Origin: Tetrapisispora phaffii CBS 4417
Lineage: Eukaryota > Ascomycota > Saccharomycetes > Saccharomycetales > Saccharomycetaceae
Assembly: GCF_000236905.1 (NCBI RefSeq)
Contig: NC_016523.1
Coordinates: 248,001-312,000, forward strand
Length of the DNA: 64,000 nt
Direction of reading: 5' to 3'
Of this stretch, positions 9,092 through 20,718 are shown piece after piece. The translations under genes were made by a program, and so were the position numbers. Under the pieces are notes generated by a model. It did no database searches. It was not told the DNA's origin and was given only the letters and a program-made list of their open reading frames with translations. Numbering within the stretch: the first letter of the stretch is position 1; the number at the start of each line of letters is the position of its first letter.

Positions 9092-9550
9092 CAGTGTGAC
9101 ATTTCTATGACAAGGGAAAAGGAAGGTACTTAAGTGAGAAAAGGTGTGAAAATGTAAAAGGAATGGTCAGAAAACCATGGTAATTGGTGGCTATTTACTG
9201 ATAAAATTGTGGAGTAAGTAATTGATATGGTTATCTACTATTTTCATATGTTAAATTGTGCTTAGAACCTCTAAATAACGGTTATTTTATATGATTTCTA
9301 TGTGATGGTCAGCCTGGTTACTTGTTTAGTCACCATGTACGAGTGTGCATATATGTTTCATAAATCATATGTACATAATAAACACATGCCTGTTTTAATT
9401 TATATAAAAGTGTATTGAGTGCTGCATGTTAATTTATCGGCAACAGTTACAGTTTATATTGTAGTGAACTAGTGAACATCCTCAGGCCTTTGCAAAAGTG
9501 CAGTTCAAGTTAAACTGTGTTTGCCTTACGACAACGGAATAAAAGAGAGT

Positions 9551-10912
9551 ATGTCTCCACCTACAGAGGAGAAAAGGGAAGGCATTCCTAGAAAAGTTGA
9601 GACAGTGGAAGAGATTCTTATCAAATGTGAATGTTGGGTCAAGAAGGATAATGAAGAGAGATTAGCTGAAATTTTATCGATAAACTCACGTAGATCGCCT
9701 CCTAAGTTTTATGTCCATTACGTTGATTTCAATAAACGTTTAGATGAATGGATCACTACGGACAGAATTAATTTGGAGAAAGATGTTATCTTTGCGAGAC
9801 CTAAGGAGATCGAAGAGGAACAAACTCCAAAGAAGAAGCTGAAGAAACGTAAGAAACAATCAGGAGCTGGTCAAGAGACAACTTCTGCTGTCGCATCAGA
9901 TGATGAGAAGATAAAATCAGAGACTCCAGAGAGTACCGGTGTGATGGATTTAGACAATTTAAATGTGCAAGGTCTTCGTGATGAAGAGATAACGAGAGAG
10001 GAAGAGATAAAAAAATTGAGAACTTCTGGGTCAATGACGCAAAATCCACATGAAGTTGCAAGAGTCAGGAACTTAAGCAAAGTTATCATGGGTATGTATG
10101 AAATTGAACCATGGTATTTTTCTCCCTATCCGATTGAATTGACAGACTTAGACACTATATATATCGATGACTTTACTCTAGAATATTTTGGATCAAAAAA
10201 ACAGTACGAAAGAAACAGAAAGAAATCAACACTTAGACATCCACCAGGAAATGAAATTTATAGAGACGATTTTGTGTCATTTTTTGAAATTGATGGAAAG
10301 AAACAAAGGACGTGGTGCAGAAATTTATGTTTGCTTTCAAAATTATTCTTGGATCATAAAACATTATACTATGATGTCGATCCATTTTTATTTTATTGTA
10401 TGACACGAAAGGATGAATTGGGCCATCATTTGGTCGGATACTTTTCAAAGGAAAAGGAATCTGCTGAAGGTTATAATTTAGCATGTATTCTAACTCTACC
10501 ACAATACCAGAGAATGGGTTATGGTAAATTATTAATTCAATTTTCATATGAATTATCAAAGATCGAGGGTAAAGTCGGTTCTCCAGAAAAACCACTATCT
10601 GATTTGGGTCTGTTGTCTTACAGAGCATATTGGGCTGAAGTGTTAATAAATACTTTAGTTGAGCATAGTAATGAAATAACAATCGATGAAATCAGTTCTA
10701 TAACTTCAATGACTACTACAGATATACTGCATACGGCCAAAACTTTGAATATTTTAAGGTATTATAAAGGTCAACATATTATATTTTTAAGTCAAGAGGT
10801 TCTAGATAAATATAATCAAATGAAGGAAAAGAAGAGGAGATCTATTAATCCCCAATACTTAAATTGGGTTCCACCTGTATTTACAGCGGCACAATTAAGA
10901 TTTGCATGGTAA
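9551..10912 (+). CDS. ESA1: Histone acetyltransferase Esa1 (NuA4 catalytic subunit)
   Basis: A MYST-family acetyltransferase that acetylates H4 and H2A as the catalytic subunit of NuA4 and piccolo NuA4. The open frame begins upstream, but the first ATG is at 9551, giving 453 residues (445 in S. cerevisiae). A tudor/chromo barrel (about 15-80, KFYVHYVDFNKRLDEWI) is followed by a Lys-rich linker, then the MYST domain with its zinc-finger region. The acetyl-CoA loop reads QYQRMGYGKLLI. The active-site cysteine (LACILTLP) is about residue 312 and the catalytic glutamate (GSPEKPLSDLG) about 346, 34 residues apart as in Esa1. It corresponds to YOR244W. Confidence 0.97.
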   Translation: MSPPTEEKREGIPRKVETVEEILIKCECWVKKDNEERLAEILSINSRRSPPKFYVHYVDFNKRLDEWITTDRINLEKDVIFARPKEIEEEQTPKKKLKKRKKQSGAGQETTSAVASDDEKIKSETPESTGVMDLDNLNVQGLRDEEITREEEIKKLRTSGSMTQNPHEVARVRNLSKVIMGMYEIEPWYFSPYPIELTDLDTIYIDDFTLEYFGSKKQYERNRKKSTLRHPPGNEIYRDDFVSFFEIDGKKQRTWCRNLCLLSKLFLDHKTLYYDVDPFLFYCMTRKDELGHHLVGYFSKEKESAEGYNLACILTLPQYQRMGYGKLLIQFSYELSKIEGKVGSPEKPLSDLGLLSYRAYWAEVLINTLVEHSNEITIDEISSITSMTTTDILHTAKTLNILRYYKGQHIIFLSQEVLDKYNQMKEKKRRSINPQYLNWVPPVFTAAQLRFAW

Positions 10913-11088
10913 GTTTTTACCTCATATGACAATAGGATATGTATGTATTATATTAGAGATCGTGACTGCCTAGTCCACACGACTTTAAATAATAATGTAA
11001 CACTAAATAGATAAAACATTATTTTTTATGTCTATATGCTGATGAAAAACCCTCTATTGTAAAAAGTTTTTTTGTCATATATTGAAAA

Positions 11089-12168
11089 TCAATCAAATGG
11101 TAAAGGTTTATTCTTATTCATTGCATTAATTTGAGAAGCTGCAATTGCACTCGGTACTTTGATACCACAACAATCACCATACGTTGAATGTGCATGACCT
11201 TCAGCTAAGCATTCATCTTCTTCGCCCCCATCATGAATATGCTCTCTTGGAGGTGAAACATTCTCAGGACAAATTAAAAACATATCATTGAAATAAAAAT
11301 GTTGCATGATAGGCAATTTCTTTATTACTTCAGCCTCATACATTTTAAACATACCTTCTGCAACTTTCGACCATTTTTTGACACCACTGATATCATCTAA
11401 CATTGGTGAGTGCCACCTTAACGTTGTGGTCGTCTTTACTGAATTAATAAATTCAATGCAACCGAAGTATAAATATTTATCAGCAAACATTTCAATTAGA
11501 TCATCGTTATGAATGGATGATGGTTTCAAATGTTTATGTGTAGATAATTGATAGGCACCGAATAAAAATGGTAAGAAGTGGTAGTCATCCAGCCCCCAGA
11601 CACCATGAGACCCTGCAGGTTCCAACCAATATTGCAATTCCAGAACTCTCATTAATTTTAAATACTGAATAAACACCTTCAGCACTAGATTTGTTGCATC
11701 TCTTTCCAAATCAAATATTTTAAAACTAGTTAATCCATAAATAAAACACATAAAATTTAATTCATGACCAGAACCATAATCGATTCTTTGCTTATTGCCC
11801 CATGACTCGTCGACGTAAACGTATAATTGCTCTATTTGAGAATCCGTTAATGAAGGAAAGCATTCCTTCAATAAGGTTTTTGATTGAGAAGTTAAATCAT
11901 CGTAAAAGTCCCTAAATTCTACCTTACCAAACCTAGAACTATGTGCATCTTTGACCACTGGATGTTTAAAAAGAATTGACTGCACTTTATGTAGTAACTT
12001 CATCATGGACTCCACAGGCTGGCTTATAGGTAATGTGTAATCTGTATTTTCCTTTCCTTCCACAGATTTTGCTAATTGTTTCAAGAAGTTGAGAAGATCA
12101 GCTTGGGTTTGGGACCTGTCCCATATTTCCATATCTGCGTTAGTAAGCAACCTTTTCTGAGGAAGCAT
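11089..12168 (-). CDS. RRD2: PP2A phosphatase activator / peptidyl-prolyl isomerase Rrd2 (PTPA)
   Basis: A 359-residue PTPA-family protein (358 in S. cerevisiae Rrd2). It isomerises a proline in PP2A-type phosphatases and supports their active-site metal loading. The family core is intact: SRFGKVEFRDFYDDL (82-96), DESWGNKQRIDYGSGHELNF (125-144), LEPAGSHGVWGLDDYHFLPF (187-206), and HKHLKPSSIHN. The tail GDCCGIKVPSAIAA is typical of Rrd2 rather than the longer Rrd1, and the position beside ATG5 and PEP4 fits YPL152W. It is convergent with ESA1 (176 bp apart). Confidence 0.95.
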   Translation of the reverse strand: MLPQKRLLTNADMEIWDRSQTQADLLNFLKQLAKSVEGKENTDYTLPISQPVESMMKLLHKVQSILFKHPVVKDAHSSRFGKVEFRDFYDDLTSQSKTLLKECFPSLTDSQIEQLYVYVDESWGNKQRIDYGSGHELNFMCFIYGLTSFKIFDLERDATNLVLKVFIQYLKLMRVLELQYWLEPAGSHGVWGLDDYHFLPFLFGAYQLSTHKHLKPSSIHNDDLIEMFADKYLYFGCIEFINSVKTTTTLRWHSPMLDDISGVKKWSKVAEGMFKMYEAEVIKKLPIMQHFYFNDMFLICPENVSPPREHIHDGGEEDECLAEGHAHSTYGDCCGIKVPSAIAASQINAMNKNKPLPFD

Positions 12169-12454
12169 AGTGTATGTGATAATGTAAGGTAAACTACAGT
12201 GTACTGGTATGCAATGCCGGTATCTTTATGGACATAGTACAAGAGTAAATGGGAAACACATATATTCACAAAACTACATTCATTTACATAAACCTTTACA
12301 CGATTTATTGTATTTTTATATATTTAAAGGAAGAATATTCCTTAAGACGTTCGGATAACGCTGTAACTGGAATTATGATGTTATAATAGTTCAATATGCA
12401 TTTTAATTATATATATACTATACATTTTCTCAAACTATTAATGGAGAAGTAACT

Positions 12455-13549
12455 TTAATCAGCAAGATTCAACTCTACATTTTTGAAGCCATATTTATCC
12501 TTGTTGTCGTAATATATTTTTTTCAGTTCTTCGACGTATAAGTCGTGATAATAATCAACCATTTCATTTGAGGGGTCAGTTGTGAATTCTTTAATTATAA
12601 TTGGTTTCCCAACTACAATATTCATTGGTGTTCTAAACGGTAGTAAACCAAAGTCATAATTAAAAACACCTCTTGCATAGAAGAAAGGGATTGTAAAACT
12701 GAACGTTTCTTTTATCCACAGTTGTATATTTCTTAAGAATGAGCCATCTTTTGTTTGTATTATTTTGTATGAATTTGTTTCTCCAAAACTGAATACTGGA
12801 ACCAAATGAGTATTTCCTGAAGTTATTGCCAATTTGACAAAACCTTTCCTCTTCTTAATTACCAAATCAACTTTATTAACCTGGCACAGCAGTGACTCCA
12901 TCGCCCCTCCAATTACTATACAAATTGATTGGTCATTTCCCAGCACTTTCAATGCATTTTTCCTTGATACAGATGTGATCCCCAGGGCCATTAGGTAGTC
13001 TCTATAAATTGGGATGTGGAATTGGGTCACCAATGTCATCAACGATATAGGGATCCCTGGGAATAAGCTTGAGTAGTTACAACCTTCAGTAGCAAAAGCA
13101 CCGAATGCACCTAAAGCACCAATTCCGTGAGGATGATAACCAAATATATATTTTGGTCCTACCCTTTCACCATTCTCATTGAAGGTAGGCTCCAAATCGA
13201 CCGTCTTATGCAAAGAAATTGGGAAATAATTACAATAGTATTTCCAAAGCAACAAACTCCTGAAAAATGGAGAATACCTCTTAACAACATTACCATCAGC
13301 AGGTGATCTGTCGAACATGTAGTACACCATATATGGAATAATTACAATCCAAAACCTTGGGAAAGCAATGAGTAACAGAAATAAAACGGAAAACATCCCC
13401 ATTGAAGTGATGTGCCAGGCACATGCTAGCGTTTGCAACCTTCTCTGTAATGGAGTGTTGATATCACAATGCAGCGTATTAATAATCGGTACATCTGTCT
13501 TAACAACACTGCTCCTCAGACGCAAACTTATATTATCATGCTTCATCAT
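12455..13549 (-). CDS. DGA1: Diacylglycerol O-acyltransferase Dga1 (DGAT2 family)
   Basis: A DGAT2-family enzyme of the ER and lipid droplets that makes triacylglycerol from diacylglycerol and acyl-CoA. The frame is open further upstream, but two adjacent ATGs at 13549 and 13546 are the first; using 13549 gives 364 residues, shorter than S. cerevisiae (418). Features are a hydrophobic hairpin region near the N-terminus (MFSVLFLLLIAFPRFW), the catalytic-type block FGYHPHGIGALGAFG with HPHG, FPGIPISLMTLVTQFHIP, GITSVSRKNALK, and FYARGVFNYDFGLLPFRTP. The missing length falls at the N-terminus and in a loop before the HPHG block. Corresponds to YOR245C. Confidence 0.96.
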   Translation of the reverse strand: MMKHDNISLRLRSSVVKTDVPIINTLHCDINTPLQRRLQTLACAWHITSMGMFSVLFLLLIAFPRFWIVIIPYMVYYMFDRSPADGNVVKRYSPFFRSLLLWKYYCNYFPISLHKTVDLEPTFNENGERVGPKYIFGYHPHGIGALGAFGAFATEGCNYSSLFPGIPISLMTLVTQFHIPIYRDYLMALGITSVSRKNALKVLGNDQSICIVIGGAMESLLCQVNKVDLVIKKRKGFVKLAITSGNTHLVPVFSFGETNSYKIIQTKDGSFLRNIQLWIKETFSFTIPFFYARGVFNYDFGLLPFRTPMNIVVGKPIIIKEFTTDPSNEMVDYYHDLYVEELKKIYYDNKDKYGFKNVELNLAD

Positions 13550-13970
13550 ACCTGTGTATGAGTATGTGAGTGTGTACCTAGTATAATGGCTTGTTGCAGT
13601 GTGAGATATAGTTTTGCAACAAAGACACAAAGGATATATTTATATATAACTGATATACATAGTAGTGAAAAAGGAAATTACAGAAAAAAGTCATTGTACT
13701 AAGTCCACGAGCGGTTAAGAAACTGCACCTGATGACTATTGGATCTTATATACGAGAATGAGAACCCATTTAGAATCTGCTTGACGCCAGGGATACGCCA
13801 TGGCATTTCTGCTCTTGTCGGTGGAACGGATCACTTTTGATGTCATGCCACTATCACTATGTTGGCGCCCTGGGATAGTCTGCACCCGGACACCCCACTA
13901 GGCCCTGTCAAAGTGAATATTAACAATAACTAAGTGAATATTGAGCTTGCCAAGTGTAGACCAACTCTCT

Positions 13971-14023
13971 GATGCGAATGGACAAGGGCAGTGCCTCTGG
14001 CACTGCCCTTGTCCATTCGCATC
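13971..14023. repeat. Perfect inverted repeat, 25-bp arms with 3-base loop
   Basis: The left arm (13971-13995) starts GATGCGAATG and ends GCAGTGCC; the loop is TCT; the right arm (13999-14023) is its exact reverse complement, ending CATTCGCATC. It lies in the 973-bp divergent space between DGA1 (starts 13549) and PEP4 (starts 14523). An 11-bp direct repeat AAGTGAATATT (13911-13921 and 13932-13942) sits 28 bp to its left. This space is visibly richer in G+C than most others here. Either strand would fold as a stable hairpin. No transposon or gene was found around it. Confidence 0.97.
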
Positions 14024-14498
14024 TTGACGTTACTATCAACATAACCGCCACCGATCGTGTCTACCATTGCCTCGACAATCCTAACCGTCACCCACACACT
14101 TGCACCAAGACATCACCATCTACATATCCCAAGCTCTCAAATCCTTTCTTCTATATCTCATCCAAACCCATCCAACCCATCAAGTAGCTGGATGAAGTTT
14201 TGAGGCGGTAAGTGATTTGCAAGCCTTTTTGAGAGTGTCCCCCCTGTCTCAAGCCAGACGGTGTTTGGAAACAAAAAAATAAATTTATATATAAAGGGGG
14301 GGTGGGGGGATTTATGGAATAGGAAGGTTCTTTATTACAGATGTCGTTTTATTTTATTTGATTTGTAGTTTTTTATTTGATGTATTAGAAAGAGTTCAAG
14401 TCAAAAAGTCTTAGGTTATAATATTTTGCGTTTCGGTAACGATACCATCTTTCGTGAGTATTTTGAGGATCTATCTTTTTTGTCTGTATTTATTATAA

Positions 14499-15782
<1,284 letters not shown>

Positions 15783-15933
15783 GAACCAGTTTACCATTTG
15801 ACAAAGTGTCCTAGAGACCCTACAACGTTCGTTTCCTATTGCTCCTCTGCTGGAATCAATAAAAGGGGATGCCCTCTACTACTTGAAGGGTGGAAAAAAT
15901 ATTCTTTACAATAACAAATAATAATAAAAATAA

Positions 15934-15967
<34 letters not shown>

Positions 15968-16064
15968 GCAGTGTAGGATCTGTATACTTTCAACAAATTA
16001 TAACTAAATAGAACCATGCAATGCCTTATCCAGATGTCTCTATATGTCTCTATATGTCTTTATA
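15934..16064. repeat. Short tandem repeats between PEP4 and KIP2
   Basis: The 556-bp space 15783-16338 holds five units of ACATAT (15934-15963), and three near-identical 10-base units TGTCTCTATA (16035-16044, 16045-16054, and 16055-16064 with one change). An open frame across 16044-16514 is low-complexity and overlaps the KIP2 start, so it is not called as a gene. The KIP2 promoter must lie here. Confidence 0.85.
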
Positions 16065-16338
16065 TGCGTTAATATGCCATTTTGTTATGTGTGGTCGGGT
16101 AGTTGCAAGCAAGTTTCTAATTACTTCCTAAAGCGGAAATTTGATAACACTGAAACACATCGATTTGAAGTCTTTACTACACTGCTACAACATAAAGATC
16201 AATCACTAATATATAAATATATGCATGTATACGTGTACGTATGTAATATTAGTGGGCAATCGTGTCCTGAATGCAAGTGTCTTCTTCGTACTAAGATAAT
16301 TCATCAACACAATTCTACACAAATCAACCACACAGCGC

Positions 16339-18429
16339 ATGTTTCCTCCACAATCGCCTTCATTAAGGTCAGTTGGATCATTCAACAATTTGAAGAAAGG
16401 CAACAGGTTCGGCACTACTTCAACCACTACAACGAGATCGAGCTCTCCTATAAGATCCGTCTCGTCTCATTCCGATGGGCAATACCATCACAGTATAAAG
16501 AGTCGTATTATTAGAAATAATCCAAACAGTAATCAGCAAACACATGAAGCCTATACCGGTAAGATAATAGTAGCTATTAGACCTAAACCAATATCCAACA
16601 ACGAGAAGAAAGTGTGGAATATAGTCGATAATAAAAGAATAGCACATGATGATGTTGGCGAGTTCAGATTAGATCGGATCTTCGATTGTGACGTTTCCAA
16701 TTTGGAAATATATTCAGAGCTATGTAAGCCATTAATCGATAAATTGGCAATGGGGTATAACGCGACTCTCTTTGCGTACGGTATGACTGGTTCAGGGAAA
16801 ACGTTTACTATGAGCGGGACTCAAGAGGATACTGGGTTGATTCCATTATCGATATCACATTTATTCAATACCATTAATGAAGAAAATCTACTGGGGAAAA
16901 AAAAGTATGAAATGTTGGTATCGTATATGGAAATTTATAATGAGAAATTGTATGATCTGTTAGATACAAATGTGGAAGGAGTTAATTTTGGCTACAGTAG
17001 TAATTTACAGACTCCGCCGAGGTTTGGTAATAGTTTCAACAGTGCACAAGATTTGAGGATACGGGATGATGCACAATATGGTATTAAAGTGGTCGGTTTA
17101 TCGGAGCACAGGTGTTCTTCAAAGGACGACTTAATGAAATGGGTTAGAATTGGTGATAAGAATAAAAAGATTAGTGAAACAGAATATAACTCAAGGAGTT
17201 CCAGATCACATTCGATTCTGCTGGTGAGATTAATTGCAACTGATTTGGAAACTGGAATTGTGACGACAAGTACACTTTCGCTGTGTGATTTGGCTGGCTC
17301 CGAAAAAGCAACAAGTCAACAAGAAAGACGAAAGGAAGGTGCATTTATAAATAAGTCATTGCTTGCATTGGGTACTGTCATTGCAAAGCTAAGTTCAGAA
17401 TCTAATCAGCATAGAAATGCAGATAATGTTAACCACCAAGAAACCTCTAATCCAAATAACAGCCATATTCCTTATCGTGATTCTAAGCTGACACGTATTT
17501 TACAACCGGCATTAAGTGGAAATAGTATTATAACCACTATATGCACTGTCGATATCCGATCGGATGCTTCTTCAGAAACATTGAATACCCTAAGATTTGC
17601 TTCTAGAGCTAAAAATGTATCACTTCATGTAACTAAAAAGCAAAATGTCAGTAAGGATGAAGAAAAAGATAAACTAATATTTACTTTGATACAACAGTTG
17701 GAAGAACAAAAAAAATTAATAGATGATATGAATGTCAATAAAATGAGCGGTAATGTCTTAAATTTTGAAAAACATGCGGTACCTTTTGCAAATGAGATGG
17801 TAGCAAATGCAAATAGTGGCCCCAATAATAATATAGACACATCAAGAACTGAAAAAAGTAATATCGTGGATCCCAGTTATGCCCTGTTAGAAAGTGAGAA
17901 TAAAGTATTGAAGTTCAAATTAGAACATTGTGAAAACTTGTTAGATAAAGATATTGTAGAGTTACAAGATCGTCAAATGATTAACATTGTTGAAATGTTA
18001 CCAGATGGTGTAGGTACTCTGTTAGAAATGAAATTCCAAGGTCTTGAATCGCAGATCAGGCAATATAAATTATACACAGCAAACTTAGAAAAGAGACTAG
18101 CTTCGAATAAAAATGATGAGAATAGGCACAACAGTGGTTCCAATATGGTTATTCCAATCAATAGCGCACAGGGGAGCCGTATTGCTTCAAATAACAGCGA
18201 TATATCCATGGCTGATAATTGTTCTGAAGAAGACCCATACGACATAATTAGGCATAAGGAAGAGGAGATAAAAGAGCTTAAGAAAGGGTTAGAACGCAAG
18301 GACAAAATGATTGAAGCCCTGCAAAGTGCCAGAAGGTTGAGACACCGGGCACTAAAACCACTAGCTGAAGCAAATTTACTCTACGAAAATGAGCAAGAGA
18401 ATAGAGGATTTAATAATTTAGAAAGATAG
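16339..18429 (+). CDS. KIP2: Kinesin-related motor Kip2
   Basis: A 696-residue kinesin (706 in S. cerevisiae). The N-terminal 70 residues are Ser/Thr/Arg-rich, as in Kip2. The motor domain spans about 73-435, with P-loop GMTGSGKT (149-156), switch I YNSRSSRSHS, switch II SLCDLAGSEK, and PYRDSKLTRILQPALSGNS. A coiled-coil C-terminal part follows (about 450-560 and 620-680). Kip2 moves toward microtubule plus ends, carries Bik1 and Kar9/dynein factors, stabilises cytoplasmic microtubules and helps position the spindle. The class is set by the Ser-rich N-terminus, length and position next to PEP4 (YPL155C). Confidence 0.93.
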   Translation: MFPPQSPSLRSVGSFNNLKKGNRFGTTSTTTTRSSSPIRSVSSHSDGQYHHSIKSRIIRNNPNSNQQTHEAYTGKIIVAIRPKPISNNEKKVWNIVDNKRIAHDDVGEFRLDRIFDCDVSNLEIYSELCKPLIDKLAMGYNATLFAYGMTGSGKTFTMSGTQEDTGLIPLSISHLFNTINEENLLGKKKYEMLVSYMEIYNEKLYDLLDTNVEGVNFGYSSNLQTPPRFGNSFNSAQDLRIRDDAQYGIKVVGLSEHRCSSKDDLMKWVRIGDKNKKISETEYNSRSSRSHSILLVRLIATDLETGIVTTSTLSLCDLAGSEKATSQQERRKEGAFINKSLLALGTVIAKLSSESNQHRNADNVNHQETSNPNNSHIPYRDSKLTRILQPALSGNSIITTICTVDIRSDASSETLNTLRFASRAKNVSLHVTKKQNVSKDEEKDKLIFTLIQQLEEQKKLIDDMNVNKMSGNVLNFEKHAVPFANEMVANANSGPNNNIDTSRTEKSNIVDPSYALLESENKVLKFKLEHCENLLDKDIVELQDRQMINIVEMLPDGVGTLLEMKFQGLESQIRQYKLYTANLEKRLASNKNDENRHNSGSNMVIPINSAQGSRIASNNSDISMADNCSEEDPYDIIRHKEEEIKELKKGLERKDKMIEALQSARRLRHRALKPLAEANLLYENEQENRGFNNLER

Positions 18430-18602
18430 AATAGGTTCAAAACAATTCATAGAACTAAGTAAGAAGTTGTAAATTTATAATAATTTATAACGTTGTACTA
18501 ATATATTAATATTCCATATATGTATATCATTTTAAATGCAATATGTTAATGAGTGATTAAATGCCTGTACTTTTTTGCTTTTTGACAATATCTTATCGTT
18601 AT

Positions 18603-19553
18603 CTATCCATCTATATCATAGTTAAGATCATATGTCTGAGCTTTACCTTTGTCATTTGTCGGTTCTTCATTGGTTTCAGTATTGTGACTTGTAGATGCTT
18701 TATTGAAGTTGTCCCTTTCACCACCATCTTCGGTTTCATAGTTAATCAATGCATCACCCCAAATGCAAAACAATCCTTTTGAGAATCCATTTTGTAAAAC
18801 ATGGATAATTTTACATTTTTTGGTCACTCCAAACACCTTCCTTGTTGCCATTGCTATCTGACTTAATTGTGAGTTCTTCGGAAGAAACAATATAATATTT
18901 TCACTCACTGAACGGAAACCTTCTAGTAATTCAGTCAACCCTACTGGCAACAAAGAGTTTTCTAAATCGTACTCTTTTGATTTCAAATATAGTGGACCAC
19001 CCCAAGGAGGAGAACCGAATATACAATCTATTCCTAGTTGTTGGATCTTCCCCTTTTTCACCATCTGAGTCCATGAACCATATTTCAACCAAATCCTATC
19101 CGCTAGGCCGTAACTTTGTGCATTCCGATAAGTGCAATACAAATGGTCTATTGAAAAATCGACACCGTAAACTTTAGGAAAGAGCTTAGCAAACTGTATA
19201 GTGTTCCCACCACCACCACAAAAGACATCCAAAACTTTTGTTGCAGCTGGCAAGCACGCCCTGACGTACTTGGCAATGAATTTAGCAATCAACTCTGGAG
19301 TCACGCTAAACCACAGTTCGTGCGTCATATATATCGGTAGGCTATCTATCTTCGAGAACAACTTGTCCCTGTGATTCCAATACTTCTTCATGGCCTTCTC
19401 CTGCAGGGGCGCACTCGTGTCAATCTTGAAGCAGTCATCCTTGTACAATTTCTTAAGCAGCTGGTACTGTGTCTTATACTTTCTTTTCTTGATATGCAAG
19501 AAGTGAGAAGCATCAATCTTCTTTCCTCGAGGTCTCAGTCTCTTCTCACCCAT
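18603..19553 (-). CDS. TGS1: Trimethylguanosine synthase Tgs1
   Basis: A 316-residue SAM-dependent methyltransferase (315 in S. cerevisiae). It hypermethylates the m7G cap of snRNAs and snoRNAs to m2,2,7G in the nucleolus. SAM motif I is VLDVFCGGGGNTIQFA (107-122), and the catalytic motif IV is FGSPPWGGP (179-187). The basic N-terminus (KRLRPRGKK) fits nucleolar import. The ATG at 19553 is the first in frame. It is convergent with KIP2 (173 bp between stops), as YPL157W relates to YPL155C once PRM4 is removed. Confidence 0.95.
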   Translation of the reverse strand: MGEKRLRPRGKKIDASHFLHIKKRKYKTQYQLLKKLYKDDCFKIDTSAPLQEKAMKKYWNHRDKLFSKIDSLPIYMTHELWFSVTPELIAKFIAKYVRACLPAATKVLDVFCGGGGNTIQFAKLFPKVYGVDFSIDHLYCTYRNAQSYGLADRIWLKYGSWTQMVKKGKIQQLGIDCIFGSPPWGGPLYLKSKEYDLENSLLPVGLTELLEGFRSVSENIILFLPKNSQLSQIAMATRKVFGVTKKCKIIHVLQNGFSKGLFCIWGDALINYETEDGGERDNFNKASTSHNTETNEEPTNDKGKAQTYDLNYDIDG

Positions 19554-20061
19554 ATTGCTTCACAATAGTTGTTGTGATGGCACACACTACCCACTCTATT
19601 CCCTCTTACATCTTCCCAAGACCTGTCCTCTCATCTCAGCTCATCTCATCTCTTTATATATGTTTGAAAAGAATTTCACAAAATTCCAGTTATAGCCCTT
19701 TAGCGTATTTATTAAGTATGACACCGTCATTCCCCCTCCATAACACTCAGAATACGCCGTAGGAAACAGATAAAAACTGAGGAAAATTCCAAAAGCATCG
19801 AAATATCCGCGAATCGGTATAAAAGGAAATGGTATTTTGAGTATTTTCATTAAATAATAAGTCTCTTTCTGTAACGTTCCTATATATATATATAGAAGGT
19901 TACAGCTGATAGCATTATCTAGAGTTATTGGTATAACACAAGGTACCAAGTGAGATTTTGCTTTGTGTCTTTTCAAAATATAGTGTTAAGGACACGCAAG
20001 GAAACTGGTAATTCCAAATTCAAGGATCGTGGTGGCGATTGAGAGAACACTTGACAGAAAC
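19554..20061. other. TGS1-PET20 divergent promoter
   Basis: About 510 bp. It contains CTCATCTCA-type repeats near 19631-19652 close to the TGS1 start, and a short TA run at about 19881-19895. These CTCATC units resemble PAC cores but lack the final GC. No RNA gene was seen. Confidence 0.4.
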
Positions 20062-20718
20062 ATGTTTAAAGTTATTGGTAAAGGTAAGGTTGGACAGATA
20101 GGCCTGTCCCAGGTAAGGTTTCAGTCGTCTATTACATTTTTAACTAACCAGAATTTACTTAATAAAAATACACGGAATAATAACAATAATGCCACTAACA
20201 CCAACGCTGGTGCTAGTGGTAGTAGTAAAACTGCTACAGGAACTGGTATAAGTAAGACCGGTGTGGCAACTAAAGGATTACAGATGAGTGGTGGTCTGAG
20301 CGGTAAAAGTCTGGCGGACAAAAAGGTACTAGACTATTCATGGTTACCAAAGGTTCCACAGACGTCATCTATTACACATCGTGAAATAACAACGAACTCG
20401 TTGTATTCGGGTTATAGACCTCTCTTCATTGACAATAAAAAAGGTACACTATTGGGTGATGTTAATTCCACGGCGCAAGACGCAAACAGCTCGATATATG
20501 AATTTGCAATGAAATTAAATGAATTGAGCGAGCCATCACCTTGGATGATGTCTGCTACGGGTCTAGAAAGTTATAGCGAGTGGGACTACGTTCCTTCTAA
20601 AGTTATAAAGAAATTAAAACCTTACGATTTAAGCATCAAAGAAAATGATACTCTTAATAACATAGGCGCTGAAAATCAACTAGCAAGGACACAGAAAAAT
20701 GTAAATAAAAAAAATTGA
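20062..20718 (+). CDS. PET20: Mitochondrial protein Pet20
   Basis: A 218-residue protein from the first ATG (20062); the open frame reaches further upstream only through GTG codons. S. cerevisiae Pet20 (253 residues) is a mitochondrial protein needed for respiratory growth and mitochondrial genome stability. Here a basic, Phe-containing presequence-like start (MFKVIGKGKVGQIGLSQVRF) is followed by an Asn/Thr/Gly-rich low-complexity stretch (about 35-80). The conserved core then contains DYSWLPKVPQTSSITHRE, YSGYRPLF, and PSPWMMSATGLESYSEWD. Placement fits YPL159C. Confidence 0.85.
   Translation: MFKVIGKGKVGQIGLSQVRFQSSITFLTNQNLLNKNTRNNNNNATNTNAGASGSSKTATGTGISKTGVATKGLQMSGGLSGKSLADKKVLDYSWLPKVPQTSSITHREITTNSLYSGYRPLFIDNKKGTLLGDVNSTAQDANSSIYEFAMKLNELSEPSPWMMSATGLESYSEWDYVPSKVIKKLKPYDLSIKENDTLNNIGAENQLARTQKNVNKKN

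Noticed and set aside
10233..10682. 149-codon minus-strand open frame inside ESA1
   Set aside because: It lies wholly opposite the conserved MYST domain, so its openness follows from the sense codons.
14281..14320. A/T run followed by a G-rich run (GGGGGGGTGGGGGG) upstream of PEP4, considered as a telomere-like or recombination signal
   Set aside because: It is a single short G-run without repeat units; more likely ordinary promoter sequence.
16044..16514. 156-codon plus-strand open frame overlapping the KIP2 start
   Set aside because: It overlaps the KIP2 N-terminus in another frame, runs through tandem repeats, and has no recognisable protein pattern.
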